Origin: Trichoplax adhaerens
Lineage: Eukaryota; Placozoa; Uniplacotomia; Trichoplacea; Trichoplacidae
Length of the DNA stretch: 64,000 nucleotides
Assembly (NCBI RefSeq): GCF_000150275.1
Contig: NW_002060945.1
Location: forward strand, 7,442,643-7,506,642
Direction: 5' to 3'
In this document: positions 25,314 to 36,999 of the stretch, one piece after another
Layout: the number at the start of each line of letters is the position of its first letter
How positions within the stretch are numbered: the stretch's first letter is position 1
Position numbers and translations under genes: made by a program
The notes under the pieces: model-generated
Database searches by the model: none
Seen by the model: the letters and a program-made list of their open reading frames with translations, nothing else
What the model was told of the DNA's origin: nothing

Positions 25314-28300
25314 ATATCTTCTTGAGGTAGTTAAATTTTAATAGAATTTGTCTTTACATTTAGATAAGTCCTCATAGTAAAGCCTTCAGTCTTTAATATC
25401 GTTATATATTGATTGCATAACGTAGTGTATTTAATAGGTTTGTTACTAATTTAGTATTCATTTTTAAAGACTATTCTATACTTACCTCATCAATGATCAA
25501 CTCAACTTATTTTAGATTATATATGTGTAAACTGAAAGTCATAGGTCTGTTTAATCATTAAAGAGTAGAATTATTGCTGCATTAAAATTGTCGCTAATAA
25601 TAACATGATAGAATTCACTGGTGTTGTTTATGTTAAACTTTAAGGTTGTCTTAATTAATAAAAGTATTTCATAACAGAAATATACCTGGCGTATTTTATA
25701 TATTGAATTTATAGATTTTGAAAAGGATTATTATAGTTAAAATATTTAGCAGAGATTTTCTACCGAAAGATAGCATGTTTATAGTATTACTTGCTATTAC
25801 TACAGGCAGATGTGATAAGGCATGAAGTAAAAAGTATTGATTGGTATTGAAGTTGATGCTTACAAACATTCATGTAAATCTTACATAAGATGATAGTGCT
25901 GTGTCCCTTAACACTTTAATTTAAGCCATAAATTTTTCTATATTAAGCTTTAACCAGCGAAAAATTCTGTTACAGTCGTGGTGTGAGACTATTACTAGAA
26001 TCTGAACTTAAATTAACTCTACATAGTTATAGTTCATCAGTTACTGTTTCATCATATTATGATTGCAGGTATATGTCACTAAAATGCTACTTCTGAAAAG
26101 TAATGAAATCAACTGCTGCACTATAACATGTCGTAAGTAAATGATTCAGTGAATTTATCCTTAACTTTACCCATAATCTTAGTCAAATTATCATCTTAAA
26201 GCAGTTATATACGTGTAAAAACTAAACATTAATACATAGTTTCACTTATTTATCTATATGATAGTATAAAGTAGCCGTGAGAAATTTTACCTTAAATTGT
26301 GAGGGTAATGCTTTTTAGCAATTCCTGCAATTTTGTATAACGATTAATTAAATAATTAATCTCTGCTATTAATACCCGAGAAAAACTAAATGTATCTATA
26401 AGATCTCGCTCACTTCTCTTCACTTCAATTTGATCAATTCGCTAGAATTAGCAAAACACTATCTTATCTCAAAATATACTACATATAACTAGGAGTACTG
26501 ATATCTAATACTATTATAGTGATACAATAGTCCAAATGTGAATTAATGCTGTTATAAAAGTCGTAGAATAAGTACTATAATTGAATTTGATCTTAAAGAG
26601 CAAGTTATTTTAAAATATTAACTACCGGTAATTGAAGGCGTTGAATTTTATTGCTAGATATAAGGATTTTAAACAATATAAGCTATTGTCCTTTTATATC
26701 TTCCGAAATAAGCTATAGACAGAACATCATGTCGCCGAATAATTTAATGTTTCATCCGATAAGACAACTTTAAGATCAATAGTATTACTCTTAACTGAAG
26801 CTCTGTCAAGCTTTAAATTTTGCTTGATGTATGCCTTTCTGCTATAGTTACATGATTTCAACGTGGGGCACTACTCCTACTAATTTGCTTGGCATATTCT
26901 GCAATTAAGTGTCTTGCTAATTAGCTGCTAATTTATATATCTTTGTTTTATAACTTGTTATAGATCTGTCAGGATATATTGAGTAAGAGGCTTTTTAATT
27001 ATGAAAGATATTTATATGGGTAAAATTTATTCTACTTGATCCGTACAGCGTGTAGTATTCTAATTCTATAGTAGTTTCACGTTCTAAAAGCTATCCGTAA
27101 CTTGATTTCATTAAGATGCTTATTCACTGATTATGGAGCATTGTTGGACCATGATTAATGTTATATTCGCAGTATAATGACCAATGAATTAAGAATCAAG
27201 ATACCGATGCCATACTATTCTTATCATGCTCGTAGAACATTTGAAGTGAATGTATTGCCATTTACAACTTTTGCAAAAGTCGACTTATTTTCTTATTATC
27301 TATTGCATAATTCTGAGTTTTCAGCCAGATGAAGTTATGATTTTTTCATACAATAATTTTTTAAATTTATGATAGAAGTAAAAGAGAATGTTTATTGAAA
27401 TAGCCTTATAAGGTGCAAGCTAACGCTATATTATCCTCTTCGAGATTCTATTAAGATAATCCAGCATTGTGTTTTAAACTTATTGCACGGCATAAATATT
27501 TAGAAGGCCCCATAAAATAAAACAAACCGGTTTTCAAAGAGTGTTACAATCGGTTTGTAATAGAGATGCCGAAACCTGGATAATTAGGAACGAATATCCT
27601 TTCTAACTAACTGGTAAAGTCTAATCAATCCGTTCACAATAGACTTACAGCGATTTGATAGGCTTAGATTAAACTATTTCTGGTAAGACTGTTTAGAATG
27701 GTCTTGCCAACCAAGACAAATATTACTACCATGAAAGATACAGCATACATCACAACGCTGAGAAAAGGAATATTTCCTATTTGAAGTGCAACGCTTTCTA
27801 CACTCTCGCTCCGCTATCCTCCATGCCTGGCTACACATTCAAAGTTGAGACAAAAAATTTTTATACTGCAGTTTGTAAACTATTTATAAAGGTTCAGTAA
27901 ATTAGAATTAAACATTAATTAAAAGCCTAGAGAGTCTTAGTACCGTAATAAGAAGACTACAGAGATATTTTCCTAGGTATTCTTGCATGTGTGCATATTT
28001 TACTATTTAATTTGCCTACAGTAAATACAAAGACATAAAAATAAATAAAGCAACATCATTACGTTTGTCGATAATTTTGTTTAGCAGGGTTCAAAAATAG
28101 TAGTAGTAGTAGGAATGGCTTTTAAAGACTCTTTATTGAGTAAACTGAGTATATCTTCCTATTTTACTTGCAAATAAACTATTTTATTTTGCTCATACTA
28201 CATACAGTACTTCGATGTACTGTATAAAGGCTTAAGTAGATTAAAAAATAAGACCAGCACAAATTATTGTTGGGCGCTTCTATTAAAAGAGCTATTATTT

Positions 28301-28350
28301 AGAGGATCGATAAAATAAAAAAAATCATTTATTTGGATGTCATATACCTT
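25314..28350. other. Intergenic, nothing recognised
   Basis: AT-rich sequence with no supported gene or RNA. The next array repeat unit starts at about 28360. Confidence 0.55.
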
Positions 28351-29292
28351 AGAGAAATTTACTGTACTATGTATTTTTCTTCTGCTATATACGTACAGAG
28401 TGATACTCTTCAGTTTCATTAGCAATATCTGATGTTTAATTTACTTGTCTTTAACTAGATAAACTTATGAAAGCAAGCTATTATGAAATGCCTTTTAGAA
28501 CACCTGCAAAGGAAATAACAAAAATTATTTTCTTTTTGAAGTTCTTCTACAGTTCATCCGTATTACTTGCATTACAGTCTATATTAACTAAGGCAAGGAG
28601 TTTCTACGAAGAGTGAGATGGTATAATTACCTGAAGGATAACAATAAATTTAATGGGCACAGATCATGTCATTATTTTCCATAGCCTCAAGCAAAATTAT
28701 GTATCAGAGAGCGATTACGCATATTCACTTAACCAGTTACAGAACAAGCTATAACACAAAAAGGGTTGCCTGCTGTTTAGGTAGCGTATCCAATTTTGGA
28801 GTAGGAAATAATTTAGAATGTCGTACTAATGTTAAGAATCCGTAAAATTCTCTAACTGTATGCTCCGATTGAAGATACTTCTATATCATCTTTGTATTGG
28901 AGGAATTGTTATATCTGTCTAGAGACTATTTAACATTAAAGGGACATAAATCTAAAGTATGCTGAAAGTTTATGAACCGATTATTTATACTGACAATGAC
29001 TGAATATCGTTAAGAGATTAGTGGGAAATGAACAATTAAAATAGATCGACCTAATAATGACACCCAGTATTTTATGAGACACTTTTATTTAAATTCACAT
29101 GGAAAAATTCTAAATTATAGTTGATGTGTTCGCATTATACACATATATGAAAGTAAAATAAATGCTTAATTTTATTTTGGTGGCATAATCTGTATTATGT
29201 ACTTTAAATATATTTTTAATAATTCTTTTAGTTAAGAACTTTTCATCATTCTTCCTTGAATTCTGGGGAAGTAATGAATGTAAATTTGTGAT

Positions 29293-29422
29293 TTACTTTC
29301 GCTTTAGGTAAAGTTTGAAGGATATAAATGTAAATTATTGGCGTGATGATTTACATTCCTCTATTCTCTTATTCTCGAGTTAGACTCTGCTGCAGATTGA
29401 TACCGTAATTGTTGAAACGCAG
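29293..29422 (+). promoter_or_regulatory. Array gene 3 promoter and noncoding first exon
   Basis: TTACTTTC at 29293-29300, then TATAAAT at 29323-29329, then a noncoding exon ending at 29422 (CGCAG|GTATAAAG). The intron runs to the acceptor CCTTTCAG (29861-29868), followed by a 27-base leader to the start codon. The same order of elements is found before genes 4 and 5 with recognisable sequence identity. Confidence 0.7.
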
Positions 29423-29895
29423 GTATAAAGTTATGTTTTTCTCACTTTTACCATTTTTATATTTAAGATTTTCATCCTATAGAATACGATAAAATTCAAT
29501 TTTGTCGTGAAAGTAGGCTAAGCTAGAGTGTCATTAAGTGTATTTGATTACGCTATGACATTACATTAACTGCTCAAGATGTCACTTACAGTAGGTCATA
29601 ACTTGTTCTAAAAAAATAATCGATAGCGCAATGCAGTCTAGTACTTCAATTTTACTCAAAGTACAGATAAATGTTATTCGAGAGTAATGTAGAAGGCTAT
29701 TTAAATCTAAACCTTAGAGACTGGATTACCGTAGTTGGTAGCATAAATTTAGGATATTGATTTTAGCCAGTATTCAATGTTAATATAAATCATTTCAAAA
29801 GGTACGCATAAACTGTTTGATTTTCTAGAAATAACTTTCTATTCTCTTCTCTTTCGATTGCCTTTCAGTCCATCTATAAGGATACATGCTGAAAG

Positions 29896-32800
29896 ATGAA
29901 GATTCGCCTTTTGGCCTTGATTTTTCTACTTGTAATCTCCACTGCTTATACAGAAGAGATTCCATCATCAGATAAAACCGAAAATGACTTTCTCAGAAAT
30001 ATCGCCAGTTCAGCAGTTGATAACGTACTATATAAGGAGACCAATAATCAAAATATCGACGATAATTCAGATAGTCAGAGCACCGAATCGGATAAAGCTG
30101 AAACGGAAGATACCAGTCTTCGCGAAGTAGAATTTCAGGATAACAAAGAAATTATTGATGAAGATGGTTTAACCAAGTTCGATAATGAAATAGAAGAAGA
30201 TAATTCGAATAAGGATGAAGACGAGCACGTAAATATCGATTAAATGATTGCTTAAAATATTTGATACTAATTTATATAGAATTAGTTTATAATAAGCATA
30301 GGCAGGTATTAAATTTATGGGATAGCATAGAGATCGTTTATTAAGTGTAGACGATTCTTCTAGTTCAACGTGTATAAATCTATGATTACTATTGCTACAA
30401 CGACGATAACAGATTGAGAATTAAGTAGAAAATTTCCTACGAGTATTTAAGCACAGAATATTAGCGTACTGTAAGCATATTACAAAAGGAACTTGACCTG
30501 TTACGAGCAGAAAAATATTTCAGTCGTAGAAAACTTTAACCTGTTAGTTGTGGGTGGTTTTAATCAATTATGATAGTATTCTAAATGGAAATGCAACAAA
30601 AAGAATTGCACCTGTTAAAAGTTATTAATATCATAGAATGATAAAGTTATCAGTTCAAATAATACTCGTATAGCTTTCAGAAGAAGTATTACCACTGGCT
30701 ATTAAAAATTGAGAATAGAGTTAATTTATATTGAAAGATACTTGGAAGTAGTTTCGTTCTACATATTAATTGCTTCCTTGGAATTGAAATAGAGGGGATT
30801 AATTTACTGAATGTTGATTTATCAGTATAAACTAATTTACAGCTAGGTATGTACTACTTCGGTACTGACAATTATTTGTGTGTTGGAATAGCAAGTCTGA
30901 TTTCTTTATCTGGATAATTAAGGAAAACATATTTATATACTGTAGTATTTCTGCAGTACACATTTATTTTAAATCTACGAGGAGTAGGATTAGTCGATCT
31001 TAAGCAATGTTTATATCATTCAATGCTAATCTAGATTGTTATTTTTCGTGCCTGTTTATTCGAATTTGAGTAGAAGAGATTAGCCCATCCTGAACGAAGT
31101 TATATCATACCAACAGTTTATTTATTTATTAAATTATGCAAGCTTAGGCTATTATTACAAATGCTTATTGGGAATAAGAGACGAACTTACATATATGCAG
31201 TACAATTTTATATAATCAAAGTGACTTTAATTACAATGTATATCTATATATAAAATAAAGATGCGCTTATGTGTTGCTGATAATATCTTAATGTAGTTCT
31301 AGTTCTCCATAATCTGATATAATCATTGTACCTACATATAACCTCCATAGAAATCATCTTGGGGTCGTCGTCGTCGTCGTTGGATTAGACGCCGCGTCGT
31401 CGTCGTCGCCGAACTCCGACAATCAATCCTTGTACCGGTTACATAACAAGTTTAAGACGATGCCAAAGTTCACGCAATGCTTTGCAAAGGCAAGTTTACA
31501 TACTAAGAAGACAAAATAGTATATTGCGTCGAACAGTTTACAATCAAGGGTTAATCATTCGTCGATTAAGAGCCAAAAATGTGCGTCTTGTTCGACAAGT
31601 GGCCTCACTTACAAGACAACTTCTCGTCATAAGGCGACAATATGCCGGTCTACGAGTGTGGTGTAATGGTAAGATAATCATATTAAAGCGAAGGATAAAA
31701 GCACTACAAGTGCAAATTCTCATACTTAGGAGGATAATTGCTACTAAACAGGCCCAAATCAATCGATTGTCTGCTGTAATTCGTGTTAAAAATTCGATTA
31801 TTAAACGGCTAAAAATAAGACTTATTTCCAAAGATGCCTTTATTCGTGGTCAGAAAATGATAATCGTCTTAAAAAATCGTAAAATTGCTTCCCTAAAAGC
31901 CCAACTATCTAGCAAAAACAGTGCCATTGGACGGTTACATCAAACCATTGCCCGTAAAGATGGCCTCATTCAGCAGTTATACGGTAGAATAGCTAAGAAA
32001 GATCGAACTATTTCTCAATTGCGTACAACCATTAACACCAAGAATCAAGAAATCACACGACTTAAAGGAATTATCTCTAATAAAGATCATAATATTACTC
32101 AATTGCAGCAAACTATCAGCAATAAGGAAACCACTATCGATCAATTACGACAAACTATAATCGTCAAAGATAGTCAAATCAGCCAATTGCAAAGTACTAT
32201 TAAAAGTGTGAATGCAGTAATCAATCAATTACGAGGTACAGTTGCCAATCAGACTGCTACTATCAGCAGCCTGCGACAAACTATCGGCAGTCAAAATGCA
32301 ACAATTCTGGAATTACATACTAAGGTTTTTAGTCAGACTCAACTTATTGGCCAACTTAATGCAACTATATTAAATCAAAGAATTCAAATTAATCAGTTAC
32401 ATGCCGTTATCGCTAGTAAAAATTTCACGATTGATAGTCAAAGTCAACAAATCACTGGATTGACTGGACGTCTTAGTAAGCTAAGAGCTAGAGTACGAAG
32501 GTTAAGATTTTCATTACAATCTCTAACGGCAACTGTAGGTACATTACGACAAAAAATTTTAAGATTAAATGGGAAGTATCAAGTGTTAAAAGCCAAAATG
32601 GAAACTCTCAATATCCAACATCGACATGTCCAAAATGAAAATACTCGCTTGAACTCAACTCTACAAGCTAAAAATAGTCAGATTGAACAATTGAAATTGG
32701 ATAAAATACATTTAAATAAGAATATTACGATATTGAAAAATCAGACTCGACATTTGAATCAAAAATTAGATGATCAAAACGAAAAATTTAAAAATCTGAC

Positions 32801-33074
32801 CGCAAGATTCGACAAAGCCGATATTTGTTGCCAGGCTTGTAATAGAAAACCCATATCCGAAAATCCGTTTAATGTAACATCGTCTAGTAATACTAAAAAT
32901 GAAGACGAAATAGCTTTTCAAGTGATATCAGAAGATGAGGTGAATGAAGAGAATCCATCGGAAAATTCGATAGATGAGAAGTCATCCGGAATTGAATCCA
33001 AAAAGAAAGATTCGAATGATGATCTTTCTGAAAGAGATTTTGATGAGAATACTTTGGAAATGAGTTTAATCTAG
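29896..33074 (+). CDS. Array gene 3: secreted acidic/Arg-rich coiled-coil protein with 14-residue repeats
   Basis: Exon 1, 29896-30228 (111 residues), has a signal peptide (MKIRLLALIFLLVISTAYT) and an acidic region starting EEIPSSDKTEND. Exon 2 ends at 33074. The acceptor used by its paralog (CCATAG, exon from 31351) gives the expected SSWGRRRRRWIRRR but then runs out of frame after the CGT repeat. An in-exon acceptor, GGATTAG at 31382-31388, starts the exon at 31389 in the correct phase with TPRRRRRR and gives about 672 residues. Repeats of 14 residues (I-x-Q-L-x-x-T-I-x-x-K-x-x-x) fill 31800-32429, fifteen units without indels. The C-terminal part has ADICCQACNRKP, then an acidic tail. Either a one-base deletion (real or in the assembly) or a shifted acceptor explains the 5' end of exon 2. 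Confidence 0.75.
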
Positions 33075-33147
33075 GCGCAAATACAAACTAATAAGTCTGA
33101 AAAATGATTAACAATATGTGTATTTATGCAACTAACTCTTCTATAAG

Positions 33148-33153
33148 AATAAA
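33148..33153 (+). terminator. Poly(A) signal of array gene 3
   Basis: AATAAA within AGAATAAATTATAG, about 75 bases after the stop. The same context occurs after gene 4 and, diverged, after gene 5. Confidence 0.6.
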
Positions 33154-33680
33154 TTATAGTGCAGGCATGCAATAGAAATATAGAATAAATTGCACTCTTT
33201 ATAATAGCCCAGGGTTATAGATTTAGCTTTCAGTTGTAAAAGTATCGAATTTCGTATTTATTTTGGCATAATGTTGCTGTATTTATTCTCTAGTGATATA
33301 ACATACTATAAATTTAGATATATAATAAATAATGCTTAAATGAAATGATTGCTCAGATAACTACCCTTTTTTCTGCCTGTTTACCTGTATTTGAAAGCTG
33401 TGCTTTATAGCTCTCTTTTAGGATAAAACGTTAGTAATTATCATGATACAATATGTATCATTAATTTGATTGTGCTGTCACATTGTTCGTCAATTTCTTA
33501 TAGGGTACATCTTAGTAAAATTAATAAATATACTATGAGTGCATAGAGTCCAAAAATAAAAAGAGCATGAATTTTCTCTACATAAATGTTGTGTTCCGTA
33601 ATTTTAGAAAATGGGAAACTACATAATATATTAAATTTATTCCATGTTAGTAACATTTAGATGCTCGCAGAATCTTACTC

Positions 33681-35479
33681 GAGAAGATATAGTATTGCAG
33701 GCCTTCATGTAGCTACCTTTTATTTTACATACCATAACATTTCTCTCGTTGATAGGCTTTAAAAAACACTTACATGAATAATGTAATACCGTATATTTTA
33801 CGCGTGATTTTATTTCACACGATACTAAAAGTAATTTAGCTATGTAAGCGATTTGTAAAATATTGTATTGAGCTAGTCGTAGTCATTGTAATTTTTTTTC
33901 TTCCCTACATACAATTGACAAATACCTTAATTGATCGATTCAATTATTTACAGGCACTAATAAATTTAGTGTATGCGAGAGGTGATCAAAAAGATCGAAA
34001 AGCTATCTTTCATATAATACATCACAAAAATGATCTCTCTTGAATCCTGTTTATCATTGTAAATTATTTAGTGTACATAAAGATTAGTAGCTGGTCAGGA
34101 CTCCAAGATTTGTCATCAAGCTAAAGTAGGACCATAAAATTTTAGTTACCCTAACCAATGACTATCGTTAAAAAGTGATTAGAAGAGATTAACAATTCGG
34201 TACTATAACTGAGGAGCAGTGTAGTTATACAATTAGAGTAGCAAACACTCATGATGTCTTCCTAATCGTAAGATACAACGTTTGAAGTAAACTAGTGCAA
34301 ACTCCCTTCGCTTTGCTGACGGTTTACGATAATGTGCTCATTTAACAGATAGTATTACCATTTGATAGACCTGTCAGAGGTTCAGTAACTTTTTACCGTG
34401 TACTGTATGCTGTACAAAAGTACTGTTTACTTAACAAAATCTTCCTATATTAAAAAGAAAGAAATAGTAGTATATGGTAGTTGTAGTGTATTTAGAATAT
34501 ACTGTAACTATATTCTACTCTTAAATATAGACATGTTGTATTGCTCTTATATTTAGACAGATCTACAGTCCGCTTACTCTACATTCATATATAGGCTACT
34601 GTATTTAGTTATTACGGTACTCGCTGTTTTCTACAATCATCTACTATTTTGTAACCTGTTATGGTATATGTTGTATCTAATTCCACAATCCTATTCTCTG
34701 CATGTGCTCTATCTTTAAAACTATAAATACCGGCGATTTCTACCTCAGAGTCCGTTAGCCTCTCAGTTAGTCTTCTAGTTAGTCTCTCACAGTCTAATAC
34801 TTCTACTCGTTACTCACGACAGCTTGCGCGCTGATCTACCGTAACTACCTCACTGTACTTCACATTACTAACCTACAATAAGGCATAACTTTTATAAACT
34901 CTTTGGTGTAATAATTGTAAATGGCGACTAAATCTCAATCCTCTGAGATATTGAACCCTCCATCACAGTAGTATAGTACTTCGATTTTGAGTTATAAACA
35001 TATTTTACGACATGTTGTTTAGTAGGTCGATAAAAATATAAAAGGGATGAAAGTGATGAAAGAGATTTTTCCTGATCCTCTCCACATGGAGCAAAAATAT
35101 TACTGGTATACAGATTTGAATGCTTACTGTTTATCTATTTTGTCTGCTTAAAATTCAAATTATAGACGTATGAAAGTATGCAAAGTTGCGAAAATTGTTT
35201 CTTGATGATATTAAAACTTTTAAATACATATTAGAGAACTTTTCATAAATGTTCTTTGCCTTACTAAATGTGTACATTAGTTTACTAGAGATGTACTATC
35301 TTCTGTTTTCTTCATCCCTGTGACAAAATTTAGTGAATGTAGCTTGAATATATTAAAATTAAGACCGATAAATTGCTGTAAGCTGCTACTCTTGAAAGGG
35401 CTGTTGTTAGAGGTCTGTAATAGAATTAGAGGGAGTATCAGTAGTTTATTTGAATATTATTTGCCTTGCAGGGAGTCAT
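33681..35479. other. Spacer between duplication units A1 and A2, with an orphan promoter-like site
   Basis: No supported gene. At 34722 there is TATAAATACC in the same context as the gene 2 TATA box, then a degenerate repeat of TTAGTCTCTCA-type words (34755-34800) and, at 34921, a 16-codon frame starting MATKSQSSEIL with good coding look but no clear continuation. A 61-codon frame at 35320-35505 is treated as chance. Confidence 0.4.
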
Positions 35480-36399
35480 TACTGTATTATTTATTTATCT
35501 TCTGAGATACGCATAGATTATCGTACATTCTAGTTTTCATTTCCGACACCTGTTATTTAATTTACATATTTTAAACTCGATAACTTATGAAAGTAAGCTA
35601 TTACAAAGAAATTTTTAGAAGGTTTCTAAGAGAACTAACAGAAAGCGTTTTCCTTTTAAGTCCTTGCATATTATTATTTGTACAGACTAAGCAATCAGTT
35701 TCTACTTAAGAGTGAATGATATATATTTAGCGGGGAGATGAAAAAAATTGTACGGCAATACTCATAAATGATATCATAGTATAATGGAGTTTCGGACTGT
35801 TCTAATATCCGAAAGCAATTATGCTTACCCGGTATACGCTTAAGTAGTTACGAAAAATTATCATACGAATAGTGCTGTCTATTGTTTAGATTGTTTATCC
35901 AGTTTTTAAATAAAGAATAATTTTGTAAACAGCTTTGATTCCAAAGAGCCGTAAAATTCATTGGCTGTTTGAATCGGTCAAGATGGTTTTATGTTATCTT
36001 TGAGTTAAAGTAAGTTATTATCATTATTTTCTATACTTAGCTTTAAAGGTGAATTGAATCTAAAGTACATAGAAAGTTTGTTGTTAAAGGTAATGATTAA
36101 ATGCCATTAAGAAAAATAATGGAGAATGAATGATTGCGATAGATCAGGATAAAAAGGACAACAGTAATGTCTTGTTTCCTTAAGACCGTTTTAATTCAAT
36201 ACATGGAAAAATTCGTAATTTTCTTTGATATGACTGCATTAAATGTACACATAAAGTAAGCGCCCAATTTATTTCAGCATAATAGTATACCAGATAACCT
36301 GTAATAATTCTCTAAGTATATTTTGGATAGTTCTTTAGTCAACAATGTTTTACTGTTCTCTTAAATCTTTAGAAAAAGGAATGAATGTAATTTCCTGAT

Positions 36400-36530
36400 T
36401 TACTTTCAGATTAGCTAAATTCCGAATATAAAAGTTCATCATTTAGCCATATGATTATATTCATCCATTCTTTTATTCTCGAATTGGCCTTTGTCGCCGA
36501 TCGATAATTGATATAATTATCGAAATACAG
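36400..36530 (+). promoter_or_regulatory. Array gene 4 promoter and noncoding first exon
   Basis: TTACTTTC at 36400-36407, TATAAAA at 36427-36433, noncoding exon ending at 36530 (TACAG|GTATAAGA). Acceptor CGCCTTACAG ends at 36972, followed by a 27-base leader to the start at 37000. Confidence 0.7.
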
Positions 36531-36999
36531 GTATAAGATTGCTGAGCGAATTTCTTGTGTATTTGTCATTTTTCACATACGTGTATAAGATTTTCATCTT
36601 TTAGAACGCCGTACGGTGCAATTTTAGCTTTATTATGAAACTAGGTTAAGCTACCGTACCGGAAAATTTATTTTATTGCACTATGTAACTATGTACAGGG
36701 CTCGAGATATTATGTCTTACCTGTAGTTTGTTATAATCGATAGTGCAATACGGTATTTCAGTGTACTCAAAGTATGGGCTAGTATTATTCATAAGTAATG
36801 CACAAGGCTATTTAATTCTAAATTTTTTATATTATTGCAGTTGGTAGTGAAAAGTTATGGTGTTGATTTTAGTTAGTATTCAATGTTAACTTACATCTTT
36901 TATAAGGTACCAATAATCTTTTCAGTTTTACTGAAAAGTATTTTATTCTGAAATTAGTATATCGCCTTACAGACTATCAATAAAGATACGTACTGAAAG

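Larger units (their letters stand above)
28360..33680 (+). repeat. Array duplication unit A1 (carries gene 3)
   Basis: About 5.3 kb that matches 35480-40885 through upstream flank, promoter, both exons, intron parts and 3' flank. Paired landmarks include GAAAGCAAGCTATTA near 28470 and GAAAGTAAGCTATTA near 35589, and AATTTTAGAAAA near 33601 and 40816. The offset is about 7.1 kb. Unit A3, around gene 5, is a more diverged third copy. Confidence 0.8.

Noticed and set aside
31544-31831. Minus-strand frames opposite the Arg-rich exons (also at 38743-39021, 39116-39325 and 42751-42999)
   Set aside because: They mirror the codon bias of the coding strand and have no independent support.
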